NCBI RefSeq assembly: GCF_900142215.1
Contig: NZ_FRAC01000009.1
Location: forward strand, 342,443 to 406,442
Length of the DNA: 64,000 bases
Direction: 5' to 3'
DNA from: Anaerocolumna jejuensis DSM 15929
Lineage (GTDB): Bacteria; Bacillota; Clostridia; Lachnospirales; Lachnospiraceae
The first letter of the stretch is position 1. The number at the start of each line of letters is the position of its first letter. Of this stretch, positions 36,345 to 45,888 are shown in pieces. The translations under genes and the position numbers were made by a program. Under the pieces are notes generated by a model. It was given only the letters and a program-made list of their open reading frames with translations. It was not told where the DNA came from and searched no databases.

Positions 36345-36584
36345 ATGAATCGTGATAAGCTCATAGCCCAAGTAAAAAACGAGTATGCACGAATAGCCTC
36401 TTCTGATTCCCAGCAGCATTTCTACCAAACCACAACCGATATAACACCTGAAGCCTATTATGAAAATCTGTTAAGCAAAGCCGTCAGCGAAATTAACAAA
36501 GGAACCTTTGACAATTTCAAATCCGGTGAGGAAGTAGTAACTGCTATTGCAAATGACAAATCCTGGCTTTCAGAATGGAAGTAA
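36345..36584 (+). CDS. Small protein of unknown function
   Basis: A 79-residue acidic protein starting at ATG 36345 with AAAGGAG nine bases upstream. The sequence looks helical, with EAYYENLLSKAVSEINKGTF and a final WLSEWK. I recognise no family. A palindromic hairpin follows its stop. Confidence 0.65.
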   Translation: MNRDKLIAQVKNEYARIASSDSQQHFYQTTTDITPEAYYENLLSKAVSEINKGTFDNFKSGEEVVTAIANDKSWLSEWK

Positions 36585-36613
36585 TTACATTCATCATGAA
36601 TGTTAATTACTTC
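36578..36613. terminator. Palindrome after the small-protein gene
   Basis: GAAGTAATTA/TAATTACTTC encloses ATTCAT/ATGAAT. It overlaps the stop of the small gene and separates it from the convergent gene at 36652. The stem is AT-rich and lacks a long T-run. Confidence 0.5.
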
Positions 36614-36651
36614 CTGCCGCTTTGTCTCAATTTGGCTGCAGGATGAATTGC

Positions 36652-37455
36652 TTATTTTCCGAATAACTTTTTCCACAGTCCCTTTTTTACCTTTTTATCC
36701 GCTTCCCCTGGGGACGTTTTCTTGTATACCGCATTTTCCATTACTTCCTGTACGTCCATGTTCTGTGCTTTTGCAAAGGCTTCAATTTGCATTTTTGCTG
36801 TTTCCGCATAAATGTATGCTCCATCCCGGTCGCAATTCATCAGATTGGAATAGCATACGGTCTCATTAAGAGAGATGGGATTAACCTCAACCACTTCCGT
36901 TGCTTCCAAAAGTCCCAATTGATGCTCTTTTGCAAAAGTCAGAGCTTTGAGAAAAGGCGGAAGGTTCTGTTCAAAGAAATCAACCAGCACTTCCTTGACA
37001 ATGCCGCTTTGATAGTCCGCCAGCAGCTTTGACACGCTCTCACATGGGATATACACACCTCCGCAGTAGTTCTCGATGATTCGGTTATGAATTGGATTTT
37101 CAATCTTTTGGCTTAATATTTCTGAAAAGCCGGCTGTATAAGCGCTCATTTCCTCGTTCTGCTGAATAAGAAAGGTAAATGCAGTTCCTCTGGTGTAATA
37201 AAATGTGCGGAAAAACCCCTGCACCACAGCCAGATTATAACTATGTGTTTTATCAAAAGGTTCTATGCCGGTGGTATTCGCTGCAATGTGCATTGTATCC
37301 TTGTATTTCTTTAAATAAAAGTCATCCATTCCATATTTTTTTGCCACTGCTTCTATACCGGAAAAATCACCTTCTTTAACCTCGGCTAGCCGGTTAAAAT
37401 ACCATTCGTACATCTCATCTCTGCTTATTGGATGATAACTAATATCAAAGCCCAT
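36652..37455 (-). CDS. Conserved-looking protein of unknown function
   Basis: A 267-residue soluble protein starting MGFDISYHPISRDEMYEWY. The centre is rich in aromatic residues (YNLAVVQGFFRTFYYTRGTAF) and the C-terminus is basic (KKVKKGLWKKLFGK), which could contact membrane or nucleic acid. No catalytic motif is apparent. It stands alone upstream of no obvious partner. Confidence 0.6.
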   Translation of the reverse strand: MGFDISYHPISRDEMYEWYFNRLAEVKEGDFSGIEAVAKKYGMDDFYLKKYKDTMHIAANTTGIEPFDKTHSYNLAVVQGFFRTFYYTRGTAFTFLIQQNEEMSAYTAGFSEILSQKIENPIHNRIIENYCGGVYIPCESVSKLLADYQSGIVKEVLVDFFEQNLPPFLKALTFAKEHQLGLLEATEVVEVNPISLNETVCYSNLMNCDRDGAYIYAETAKMQIEAFAKAQNMDVQEVMENAVYKKTSPGEADKKVKKGLWKKLFGK

Positions 37456-37506
37456 TGATGCACCCTCTCTTTCGTATATTATTATATGTTATGTTGATTT
37501 GGAAAT

Positions 37507-38355
37507 TTAAACTGCAACCGGTATATTTTCTACCTTTGGCCCTGTCACATAATCATCCAGTCTTACATCCTCAAGGGTAAAATCATAAAAATTCTTAATG
37601 TCCGGATTAATCCAGAAAGAGGGTGCTTCATAGACAGGCCTTGCAATCAGCTCCCGGATAATTGGAATATGCCGGTCATAAATGTGAGCATCCGCTATGA
37701 CATGAACCAGTTCCCCGGCTTCCATGCCCGAGACCTGAGCCAGCATATGCAGCAATACGGCATACTGGCATACATTCCAGTTATTTGCCGCCAGAACATC
37801 CTGGGACCTTTGGTTCAATACAGCATTCAGCTTCAGGCGGCCGCTGTCCTCCCCTTTCGTAACATTAAAAGTCATGCTGTAGGCACAGGGATAAAGATTC
37901 ATTTCATGAAGATCCTGATGGACGTAGATATTGCTCATAATTCTGCGGCTGTAAGGATTATTTTTCAGATCATAAATAATCCGGTCAACCTGATCCATAT
38001 CCCCTTCCTTATACCTGTGCTTTACACCCAGCTGATATCCGTAGGCTTTTCCGATAGAACCCTGTTCATCTGCCCAGCTGTCCCAGATATGGCTGTTCAA
38101 CTTATTGACATTATTTGATTTTTTCTGCCAGATCCAAAGTATTTCATCCACACAGCTTTTAAAGGCTGTCCTGCGAAGTGTTAAGGCCGGAAATTCCTTT
38201 GACAAATCGTACCGGTTTACTACGCCGAATTTCTTTATAGTATAGGCAAAGGAGCCATCCGCCCACTTTGGACGAACCTTTTCCCCTTCCGTACTGGTTC
38301 CGTTTTCTAATATATCCTTACACATATCTATAAATAGCTTATCAGCCAAACTCAT
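37507..38355 (-). CDS. thyA: Thymidylate synthase (divergent ThyA type)
   Basis: A 282-residue protein matching ThyA: EFPALTLRRTAFKSCVDEILW, IWDSWADEQGSIGKAYGYQ, the catalytic Cys in LYPCAYSMTFNV, QRSQDVLAANNWNVCQYAVL and HIYDRH near the end. It makes dTMP from dUMP with methylene-tetrahydrofolate. The active-site loop has PCAYSMTF where common ThyA has PCHxxxQF, as in a clostridial subgroup. ATG 38355-38353 follows AGGATGG at eight bases. Dihydrofolate reductase is not adjacent, which is unusual. Confidence 0.88.
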   Translation of the reverse strand: MSLADKLFIDMCKDILENGTSTEGEKVRPKWADGSFAYTIKKFGVVNRYDLSKEFPALTLRRTAFKSCVDEILWIWQKKSNNVNKLNSHIWDSWADEQGSIGKAYGYQLGVKHRYKEGDMDQVDRIIYDLKNNPYSRRIMSNIYVHQDLHEMNLYPCAYSMTFNVTKGEDSGRLKLNAVLNQRSQDVLAANNWNVCQYAVLLHMLAQVSGMEAGELVHVIADAHIYDRHIPIIRELIARPVYEAPSFWINPDIKNFYDFTLEDVRLDDYVTGPKVENIPVAV

Positions 38356-38470
38356 TGCATTAACCATCCTATCATTTAATTTTAATGTGATTTTCACTTT
38401 TAAGTATTTTAAAGCAATTTTATTATAACCGCTTAATCCTGTCAAAAACAATAGTAAATGTGAATAGTTG

Positions 38471-38512
38471 AAAAAAGCGCCCAGATGTTTTGTGAGAAAC
38501 AACTGATGCGCT
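38471..38512 (-). terminator. Terminator of the lipoprotein gene
   Basis: On the minus strand AGCGC.CAG.TGTTT/AAACA.CTG.GCGCT is followed by TTTTTT. It lies 30 bases after the stop at 38543. Confidence 0.85.
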
Positions 38513-38542
38513 ATTTACTGGAAATTCCAGAGTAATGAATGA

Positions 38543-39211
38543 TTATTTATTTTTCAGATATTTATATATGCTATCAATGGTCATATCTTTTTCCGCAATA
38601 TTATCGTTTACTTCATCTATTAAATCCTTTGCCAGATGAAATTCCTTTTTATCTGCCAGGAAGATTCTGGCTCTGGGACGGGGCACCATGCCTTGAGGAC
38701 CGGCACCTGTAATGTAGTTAATAATGATAATCACATCCTTTAAATTGTCATGATTCACATCACGAAAACCGACGGACGCCACACTGTCAAAAAGGCCCGC
38801 ATAATTATCCGTTCTGTTATTTTTACAATAGTAAGGGAATGAATATTTGACCTTATTACCTTTCATTAGGTAAAATGAAACATCTTCAAAATCAGCACCA
38901 GCTTTCGGGCCATAGGAAATAAACCTTACACTTCCCCAGTCATTCAGTTTCACTTTAAAAGATTGATCTTTTATTATTCTTTTTTTGTCCAGGGATATTT
39001 TTGATTTGGAAACAACAGTATTAGCAGCTTTACTGACTTTTGTTTTACTTCCTTTTTCCTCATTATATTCATTGAATGCTTCAACCTTAGTCTGATTTAC
39101 CTTTGAAGTTCCAAGCTCCTGATTCAAGCTGTCATCCTTTGATTTCTGGCAGCCTGCTAATAAGCATGCGCTCAGCATTGCAGTTACAAATATAATCACC
39201 TTTTTTTTCAT
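38543..39211 (-). CDS. Lipoprotein of unknown function
   Basis: A 222-residue protein with signal peptide MKKKVIIFVTAML and lipobox LLAGC (Cys near residue 21). The mature part holds a region VASVGFRDVNHDNLKDVIII that looks like an FG-GAP/VCBS-type calcium-binding strand. A cell-surface role is likely; nothing more can be said. Confidence 0.7.
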   Translation of the reverse strand: MKKKVIIFVTAMLSACLLAGCQKSKDDSLNQELGTSKVNQTKVEAFNEYNEEKGSKTKVSKAANTVVSKSKISLDKKRIIKDQSFKVKLNDWGSVRFISYGPKAGADFEDVSFYLMKGNKVKYSFPYYCKNNRTDNYAGLFDSVASVGFRDVNHDNLKDVIIIINYITGAGPQGMVPRPRARIFLADKKEFHLAKDLIDEVNDNIAEKDMTIDSIYKYLKNK

Positions 39212-39264
39212 ACTAAAACCCTTCTTAATTTATTATAATTTTTTAATAACAAGCATTCCATTAT

Positions 39265-40017
39265 TCACTTTGTCACTGCCGGTATCAATTTAATGGTCAA
39301 ATTTCCATCGATAGAAAGCTCAGCGCCTTCGGGTAAATAAACATTCTTAATTTCGTGTACATCTTCCTCATCGAGTCCAAATACTTCATTCACTTCAATA
39401 TCACCTGTACAGATATTACCCGTACCCGAAACAGCTTCAAGGTTGTAAGTACCAGCTTTGAAATCTGTACCGGCTGCATAATTTCCGGCTGATATATCCA
39501 TTGCACCGGTTATATTATATGTACGTCCTGAAAAACCGTCATCTACCGTTTTATAAACAAGTTTAATCGTTAGCCTTCCTGATATTTCCACCGTAACATC
39601 TCTTGGTAATTTCAACCCTTTAAAAGAAGCTACATCTCCGCGTTCAGTACCGAACACTTCATTTATCCCATAATCTGAACTAGTAATATTACCGCTTCCT
39701 GAAACAGCAGAAACATTGCACTTACCTACAGGAATATCAATACCTGCAGTATAAAAGCCGGTTGTTAATATATACTCAATAACTTTATCAGACAAGTCCG
39801 AATCCTGTTTCGGAGTAACATCAGAGGGCACTGTCTTACCGTCTGCATTATAAAGAATGGGCGATCCGCAATACTCACAAACAGAATTATTGCTTATTAA
39901 ATTTTTAGCCCCACAACCGGAACATACAATTACTAATGGTTCATACGCTGCACTTCGTTGGGTATGATCCTGATATTCATTTCTTCCTCTAAAAAATCCC
40001 ATAATCCCTTTTCCCAT
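39265..40017 (-). CDS. Zinc-ribbon protein with duplicated C-terminal domain
   Basis: A 250-residue protein. A zinc ribbon CSGCGAKN...CEYCGSP lies at about 32-52. Two tandem copies of an about 70-residue domain follow: FYTAGIDIPVGKCNVSAVSG...ISGRLTIKLV and NYAAGTDFKAGTYNLEAVSG...IDGNLTIKLI, each with an EVFG motif in the middle. The domain resembles bacterial beta-sandwich modules of unknown role. ATG 40017-40015 is the first ATG; the codon at 40023 is TTG. Confidence 0.65.
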   Translation of the reverse strand: MGKGIMGFFRGRNEYQDHTQRSAAYEPLVIVCSGCGAKNLISNNSVCEYCGSPILYNADGKTVPSDVTPKQDSDLSDKVIEYILTTGFYTAGIDIPVGKCNVSAVSGSGNITSSDYGINEVFGTERGDVASFKGLKLPRDVTVEISGRLTIKLVYKTVDDGFSGRTYNITGAMDISAGNYAAGTDFKAGTYNLEAVSGTGNICTGDIEVNEVFGLDEEDVHEIKNVYLPEGAELSIDGNLTIKLIPAVTK

Positions 40018-40362
40018 ATTCAAAATTTCCCTTTCTTAATTTCTTATATAAAGCGTTATACGTACTTCTTAATAACTGCATCATCAGCCAGATGATCAAC
40101 CTTACTATATTTCATGAATTATTTGCTTTAAACCAGCCGCTTCTTAGGCATTTGCGCCGATGTTCATATTTCCAGCATCACCGCTGTAAAAGTCTACTGG
40201 TTGACTGCTCCCTGTCACGCTGGGTGATATCCCGTCATAGAGAAAAGCAAGTAATGCAATATACTATACATAAATAATAATATCTCACTAACCCTTATAG
40301 TTCAAGCTTTTATCAAAAGCACTTTGGGTGAATTTTTCATTATTACGTTATAGGAGGATCTT
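40018..40362. other. Intergenic stretch without supported gene
   Basis: About 345 bases between the zinc-ribbon gene and the hydrolase fragment. I see no reading frame with a ribosome site and no strong hairpin. AGGAGG at 40352-40357 belongs to the hydrolase remnant. Confidence 0.4.
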
Positions 40363-40604
40363 ATGAATACTCCAGTAATCAAAACTACATTTAAAATGGA
40401 TAATATGGAGTATCTCTGCTGTACCGCAGGATTGGAGCAAAACGGTGAACTGGTTATTTTCCTGCACGGATTTCCGGAAAGCTCTATCATCTTGGAAAAA
40501 CAATGTCCCGATTGGCCGCGCTGGGCTATCGCTGTTTGGCTCCGAATCAGAGAGGTTATTCGGATGGTGCCTTTTATTACAATATCCGATATTTTTTTCG
40601 ATAG
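40363..40604 (+). pseudogene. Alpha/beta-hydrolase N-terminal remnant, frameshifted and truncated
   Basis: ATG 40363 has an excellent ATAGGAGGATCTT site. The first 46 codons read like an alpha/beta hydrolase and end in the oxyanion-hole motif LVIFLHGFPESSI. The family sequence then continues in another frame as MSRLAALGYRCLAPNQRGYS, so a frameshift lies near 40490. Both frames end by about 40604, at a place where some 200 further residues with the catalytic Ser, Asp and His should follow. The 3' end lies under the AraC gene on the other strand. Confidence 0.8.
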
Positions 40605-41461
40605 CTTGAGGGTGATTCCTGAAATTTATTTTTAAACATACGGTTAAAATAGGAGAGATTATTAAAACCAGCATTTACCGCTATCTCTAAAATGGAACAG
40701 GAGGTTGTCAGGAGTTGTTTTTGTGCTATATTCAAGCGATAGTCATTTAAATAATGTATGAAAGAAGAGCCCGTTGTATTTTTAAAAAAACGCATGAAAT
40801 TTGAGGGGCTGCTTCCGTAAACTGCTGCAGCATCCTGTATGGATATGGTTTCTTCATAATGTCCGCTAATGTAAGTCAGAACCTTTTTTAATTTATTGAC
40901 AGAGGATTTTAAATAATTTTTATCTGTAAGCAGCTGATTATTCGATGTAAGCAGGTATATCATAAGCATGATCTGGGCTTTTATAGCCAGCTCATATCCC
41001 GGAAGCCTGGTATCATGGATTTGCTGCATCGTATTGATGTATACCGTAAGAAGAGTATTCAGGGGATTCTGCTTATCAATAATTACCGGGAAATATATTT
41101 TATTTGCCATAATGGGAAGCAGGATTTTCAGAGTACTTTCATCAGAGGTATATGAAAGTACCATTTTTAAATCAAAGATGATATTCCTGTATACAAAGGT
41201 TTCCCCATGAAGCTGTTCCATGGAATGCAGGATTCCCGGGGATATGAAAACTATGGTCCCTGCTGTAACTACATATGGTTTTAGATTGACGGTAATAACC
41301 CCTTTGCCTTCACTTACATGAATCAGTTCTACCTCCCCATGGTAATGCAGCGGGAACTGAGAAAAGGTTTCCGGCATCCGTACCTTGTAGATAGTGAAAG
41401 GATACGTGCTGTTGCCATGGCTTTTTTTCTCTTCATAAAAAGCATAACTATTAATATCCAT
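40577..41461 (-). CDS. AraC-family regulator with cupin sensor domain
   Basis: A 294-residue regulator: cupin arm FPLHYHGEVELIHVSEGKGVI near residue 35 and a C-terminal double HTH (SIQDAAAVYGSSPSNFMRFF, ILEIAVNAGFNNLSYFNRMF). I place the start at ATG 41461-41459 (MDINSYAFYEEKK), because the extra 66 upstream codons are membrane-like and unlike the family. It is divergent from the alpha-amylase gene, which it may regulate. Confidence 0.85.
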   Translation of the reverse strand: MDINSYAFYEEKKSHGNSTYPFTIYKVRMPETFSQFPLHYHGEVELIHVSEGKGVITVNLKPYVVTAGTIVFISPGILHSMEQLHGETFVYRNIIFDLKMVLSYTSDESTLKILLPIMANKIYFPVIIDKQNPLNTLLTVYINTMQQIHDTRLPGYELAIKAQIMLMIYLLTSNNQLLTDKNYLKSSVNKLKKVLTYISGHYEETISIQDAAAVYGSSPSNFMRFFKNTTGSSFIHYLNDYRLNIAQKQLLTTSCSILEIAVNAGFNNLSYFNRMFKNKFQESPSSYRKKYRIL

Positions 41462-41826
41462 AAGGTGCCCCCATCTATGCAGCACAGTAAGTACGGACCT
41501 GAAGCTTTGCAGCTGCTTATATTCTCCAAATGATAGTATTGTACAAATAAATTTCAGAATGTTGCAAGAAATTTCAGTATAAAATGATATAATTATATTA
41601 ATCCATAAAATAATATCAGTCAATATAAACAAAAACAATGATAGGACAATCTTTTTCATTGTTTTATTCTATCGGTTGTATGGCCTGTGGGATATAGTCG
41701 GTAAAATCAAAAGCATCAGTAGGCTGTCAATAAATGAAAGGGCTGTTACAGAAGGCATATAATCAGGTCAGGGTTTATCTATGCCATTAGGTGCAGCCCC
41801 TAAAAAAGGCAGGAGGTATAAAAAGA
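41462..41826 (+). promoter_or_regulatory. Divergent intergenic region before the amylase gene
   Basis: About 365 bases. A -10 like TATAAT lies at 41758-41763, with only a weak -35 (TGAAAG) 17 bases upstream, which would suit activator-dependent transcription by the AraC protein. AGGAGG (41812-41817 region) serves the amylase ATG. No gene or hairpin is evident. Confidence 0.4.
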
Positions 41827-44418
41827 ATGAAGAAAGGTTTCTGGAGAAAACTGACGGTATATGTGCTGCTGATTGCAATCATGGTAACTGGACTGATAAT
41901 ACCCGGCACATTACAAAAGACGCAGGCAGAAACAGTATCCTCGGTTACGGTGCATTATAAAGGAACATATACTGCACCAAATATCTATTATTGGAATTTG
42001 AACGGGGAAAGCAATAAGCCGGTTACATGGCCGGGAGTACAAATGAAGGCTGAAAGTGATAATTGGTTTGGTTACACCTTCAGCAATACTCAAAGCGTTA
42101 ATCTGATTATTAACCAGAATGGCTCACAGACAGCCGACTTGTACAGGACTTCGGGGGAATGGTGGTATAAGAACAACCAATGGTACCAGTATAATCCGGA
42201 AATTACTGCAGATTCCATTACGGTACATTTTAAAAGTCCCTGGGACGGAGCAAAGATATATTATTGGAATTTACAGCCCTCCGGCAGTACGATAACCTGG
42301 CCGGGGACAGATATGACGCCGGAGGGAAACAGGTGGTATAAATATACTTTTTCCGATACCACACTGGTTAATCTGATATTTAATTATAACGGGAAGCAGA
42401 CAGCCGATTTATCCCGGACAGCAGGTGAATGGTGGTATAAGGATAATCAATGGTATGAGAAGGATCCGGAAGCGTCCGTTACACCAACACCGACTAATAC
42501 ACCAACGCCGACTAATACGCCAACGCCGACCGGAACACCAACAGTTACGCCGACAATATCACCAACTATAACACCAACCATTACACCGACACCGGAAAAA
42601 GGGATTGATTTCAGGGATGAAACTATCTATTTTGTTATGGTAACCCGGTTTTATGATGGAGATTCCAGTAATAATGTGCATTGCTGGGATGAAGTGGCAG
42701 CCATGAAGAACAGTAACGACCCGGCATGGAGAGGTGATTTTAAAGGCCTTATTGAAAAACTGGACTACATAAAGGCCCTTGGATTTTCGGCAATCTGGAT
42801 TACTCCGGTAGTGAAAAATATGAGCGGCTATGATTATCACGGTTACCATGCCGTTAATTTCAGTGAGATAGACCCAAGATATGAATCGAATGGTGTAACC
42901 TACCAGGATTTAATTAATGCGGCCCATGAAAAGGGGTTAAAAATCATACAGGATATCGTATTGAACCATTCAGGAAATTTTGGGGAGGAAAATCTATATC
43001 CGTTGTTTACAAAGGATAAAACACAAGAAGATACTGCTGATGCGGTTATCAGAATTGATAAAGGAAAACTTCCCGATAATTATGATACCTTAACTCCGGC
43101 ACAGCAATATCAGGCCAGAATAAACGCCATGAAAGAAGATTCCCAGGATACGGAAAATATTTATCACCATGAAAAAAGTTTAAGCTGGGAAGGTTATACT
43201 GTCCAAACCGGTCAGATAGCAGGGGATTGTGTGGATCTAAACACAGAGAATCCAGCCGTATCGCATTATTTAATAAATGCCTACAGCCGTTATATTAATA
43301 TGGGGGTTGATGCCTTCCGGGTTGATACGGTAAAGCACATATCCAGACTGACTTTCAATAAAGAATTTATCCCGGCCTTTAAGGCGGCAGGAGGAGAAGA
43401 TTTCTTTGTGTTCGGGGAAGTAGCTACCAGGTACCGGCAGGTATGGAACAGTAATATTCCTGCAATTTCCACACCATTTTACACTTGGGCAGAAACCTCA
43501 GCCTACCCTTGGGGCGATACAGCTACTAATATGAAAAGTGTTTTCCAGCACTGGAATGATAACCAGAATGTCAGTGACCAGCCTGTCAGCAGAAATCATT
43601 TGCTGACCGGCAATACCTATCACACACCGGATAAAAGTATATCTTCCGGATTGGGTGTAATAGATTTTCCCATGCATTGGAACTTTAATAATGCCAGGGA
43701 TGCATTCCGTGTGGGAGTGGATGGGGATCAATATTACAGTGATGCTACCTGGAATGTAACTTATGTGGATTCCCATGATTATGCACCGGATGGTGCGCCG
43801 GAAAACCAGAGGTTTGCCGGCTCCCAGGATACCTGGGCGGAAAATTTGAACCTGATGTATACCTTCCGGGGAATTCCATGTATTTATTACGGAAGTGAAA
43901 TAGAATTCAAGAAGGGCGCAGTGATTGATGCCGGTCCGTCAAAACCCTTAAGCGAGACAGGCAGGGCCTATTTTGGGGACAATATCGAAGGCTCCGTAAC
44001 TGTGACGGATTACGGCGAATATACAAATGCGACAGGAACAATGGCAGCAGCCCTAAATCATCCCCTTTCCCTGCATATCCAGAGGTTGAATAAAATCCGG
44101 AGGAAAATCCCGGCCCTTAGAAAGGGGCAGTATTCGACGGAAGGTGTTTCGGGAGAAATGGCTTTTAAGAGACGTTATACGGATACGAAAACCGGGGTGG
44201 ATAGTTTTGTACTGGTATCCATTACAGATGGTGCAGCCTTCTCGGGAATCCCAAATGGTACCTATAAGGATGCAATTACGGGAGATGTAAAGGTTGTAAC
44301 AGATAGCAGATTAACCATACCCAGAACAGGAAAAGGCAATATGAGAATTTATGTCTTGGATTTACCGGGTAATCCGGCACCGGGAAAAATCGGTAATAGC
44401 GGAACATATTTAAAATAA
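41827..44418 (+). CDS. Secreted alpha-amylase, GH13 with two CBM26-like modules
   Basis: An 863-residue secreted protein. Signal peptide 1-35 (basic start, hydrophobic core, end near KTQA). Two starch-binding modules of CBM26 type at about 38-120 and 127-212 (VTVHYKGTYTAPNIYYWN and VHFKSPWDGAKIYYWN starts; GEWWYKNNQWY ends). A Thr/Pro linker follows (about 215-258). The GH13 barrel begins with ETIYFVMVTRFYDGD and has QDIVLNHSG, GVDAFRVDTVKH (nucleophile Asp), FVFGEVATR (acid/base Glu) and YVDSHDYAP (third Asp). It would hydrolyse alpha-1,4 glucans outside the cell. AGGAGG precedes the ATG by ten bases. Confidence 0.93.
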   Translation: MKKGFWRKLTVYVLLIAIMVTGLIIPGTLQKTQAETVSSVTVHYKGTYTAPNIYYWNLNGESNKPVTWPGVQMKAESDNWFGYTFSNTQSVNLIINQNGSQTADLYRTSGEWWYKNNQWYQYNPEITADSITVHFKSPWDGAKIYYWNLQPSGSTITWPGTDMTPEGNRWYKYTFSDTTLVNLIFNYNGKQTADLSRTAGEWWYKDNQWYEKDPEASVTPTPTNTPTPTNTPTPTGTPTVTPTISPTITPTITPTPEKGIDFRDETIYFVMVTRFYDGDSSNNVHCWDEVAAMKNSNDPAWRGDFKGLIEKLDYIKALGFSAIWITPVVKNMSGYDYHGYHAVNFSEIDPRYESNGVTYQDLINAAHEKGLKIIQDIVLNHSGNFGEENLYPLFTKDKTQEDTADAVIRIDKGKLPDNYDTLTPAQQYQARINAMKEDSQDTENIYHHEKSLSWEGYTVQTGQIAGDCVDLNTENPAVSHYLINAYSRYINMGVDAFRVDTVKHISRLTFNKEFIPAFKAAGGEDFFVFGEVATRYRQVWNSNIPAISTPFYTWAETSAYPWGDTATNMKSVFQHWNDNQNVSDQPVSRNHLLTGNTYHTPDKSISSGLGVIDFPMHWNFNNARDAFRVGVDGDQYYSDATWNVTYVDSHDYAPDGAPENQRFAGSQDTWAENLNLMYTFRGIPCIYYGSEIEFKKGAVIDAGPSKPLSETGRAYFGDNIEGSVTVTDYGEYTNATGTMAAALNHPLSLHIQRLNKIRRKIPALRKGQYSTEGVSGEMAFKRRYTDTKTGVDSFVLVSITDGAAFSGIPNGTYKDAITGDVKVVTDSRLTIPRTGKGNMRIYVLDLPGNPAPGKIGNSGTYLK

Positions 44419-44451
44419 TTTAACAGTATAAATGAGTACCGAAGGTTTAAA

Positions 44452-44489
44452 AATCAGGGACTGCCTAAATTTAGAGGTAATCCCTGATT
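44452..44489. terminator. Hairpin between amylase and GH31 remnant
   Basis: A perfect 9-bp stem AATCAGGGA/TCCCTGATT lies 33 bases after the amylase stop and 46 bases before the convergent GH31 end. T-runs are short, so it is a probable terminator by position. Confidence 0.6.
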
Positions 44490-44534
44490 CTGCATTCTCC
44501 CAGAAAGCCAGTAAAAATCATAACGCATCCGTAA

Positions 44535-45888
44535 TTATGCAAAATACTTGCAGATATTTTCGTCGCAGCTAAAAACAGGAATCAAATCAATAGAGCAATC
44601 AACGTTTAACACTTGACCTCCCTGGTATTCTTTTCTGCTCCATACATCAAACCATTTCTTACCGGCCGGGAGATAAACGGTTCTGGAGGTCAAGCCGGAA
44701 TACATAACCGGGGCAATCAGCAATTTATCACCAAACATATATTCATCAGAAGAATTCCAGCACTCACCCTCCTCCGGGAAATGATAGAACATCGGACTGA
44801 TTACCGGAGTACCCTTTTCATGGGCCGCAGTCATGGCATCAGAAATATACGGCTTCAGATTTTCTCTGATAAGCATATATTTTTTACAAATGTCATACAC
44901 TTCCTCACCATAGGACCACACTTCGTTGGGTCCGCCGGAGTGACAGCGTCCGCCTCTTACCTCGCTCAACGGAGCAGTGTGAGGTTCCCTGTCCCCATGC
45001 AGTCTCATTACCGGACAGAAGGTACCATATTGGAACCATCGGACAAAGATTTCTCGAAAGGCAGGGTCTCCGGGGTTTCCTCCATGAAATCCACCAATGT
45101 CGGTAGTCCACCAGGGAATCCCGGCAATGGCCATATTCAGCCCGGCTGAAAATTGATTTCTCATGCTTTCAAAACTGGAATGAATATCCCCTGACCAAAC
45201 CAGGGCACCGTATTTCTGAGAGCCCGCCCATGCACATCTGAGAAGATTCAGAATATTCTTCTGGCCTTCTTTCTCCATCCCTTCATAAAAAGTCTGCGCA
45301 TAACATTTCGGATAAATATTTCCGATTTGTACATTAGGCCCTAAATAATAGCGGTAATTATCAAAATCATAAAAACTGTATTCCGGCTCCGCCTCATCCA
45401 GCCAGAAAATCTTTATGCCTTTCTTATAATAATTTTCTTTCACCTTTGACCATACAAACTCTCTTGCTTCCGGATTGGTGGCATCATAATGGAGAGCTCG
45501 GCAACCATTGCATCGGGGTCCGGCCAGTATTCCTCATCAAACTTCCATTCCCCCTCCAAAGGCCAATGGAAAAAGTCTATGACAATTACGGAAACAGGCA
45601 GATTTCTTCTCTTATACTCCCTGGCAACAGCAAGAAGTTCTTCCTGTGTCTGGTATCTTAATTTACACTGCCAGAATCCCATGCCATAATCTGGCATCAT
45701 GGGAACCTTTCCCGTCACATCAGCATAATTTTCTTCTATCTCTGCCGGTGTATCGCCGGCTGTAATCCAATAGTCTATTATTTTGGTAGATACCGCTCTC
45801 CATGAAGTCAGGTTGGTTCCAAAGGTAACACTTCCAATAGCCGGATTATTCCATAGGAAACCGTACCCCAGAGAAGTTCTTTCATAGC
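44535..45888 (-). pseudogene. GH31 alpha-glucosidase/alpha-xylosidase, truncated with internal out-of-frame deletion
   Basis: GH31 sequence starts right after the permease stop (GYERTSLGYGFLWNN), runs in frame through DYGMGFWQCKLRYQTQEE and EYWPDPDAMVAEL, then jumps. The next family-like residues, YDATNPEAREFVW, are in a different frame, so about 50-60 codons including the MGIELMVSIWP-type strand are missing. The rest (IFWLDEAEPEY with the nucleophile Asp, VWSGDIHSSF with the acid/base Asp, PWWTTDIGGFHGGN) is intact to the stop. The N-terminal beta-sandwich domain is absent. It should have hydrolysed the sugar imported by the ABC system upstream. Confidence 0.88.

Noticed and set aside
40577..41659. 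Longer AraC protein with a membrane-like N-terminal extension
   Set aside because: The added 66 codons are not seen in AraC-cupin regulators and fall in the divergent promoter region; ATG 41461 gives a normal length.
45440..45718. A separate 92-residue gene upstream of a 302-residue glycosidase
   Set aside because: Both are pieces of one GH31 frame split by an out-of-frame deletion; family sequence continues upstream of the apparent ATG without a stop.
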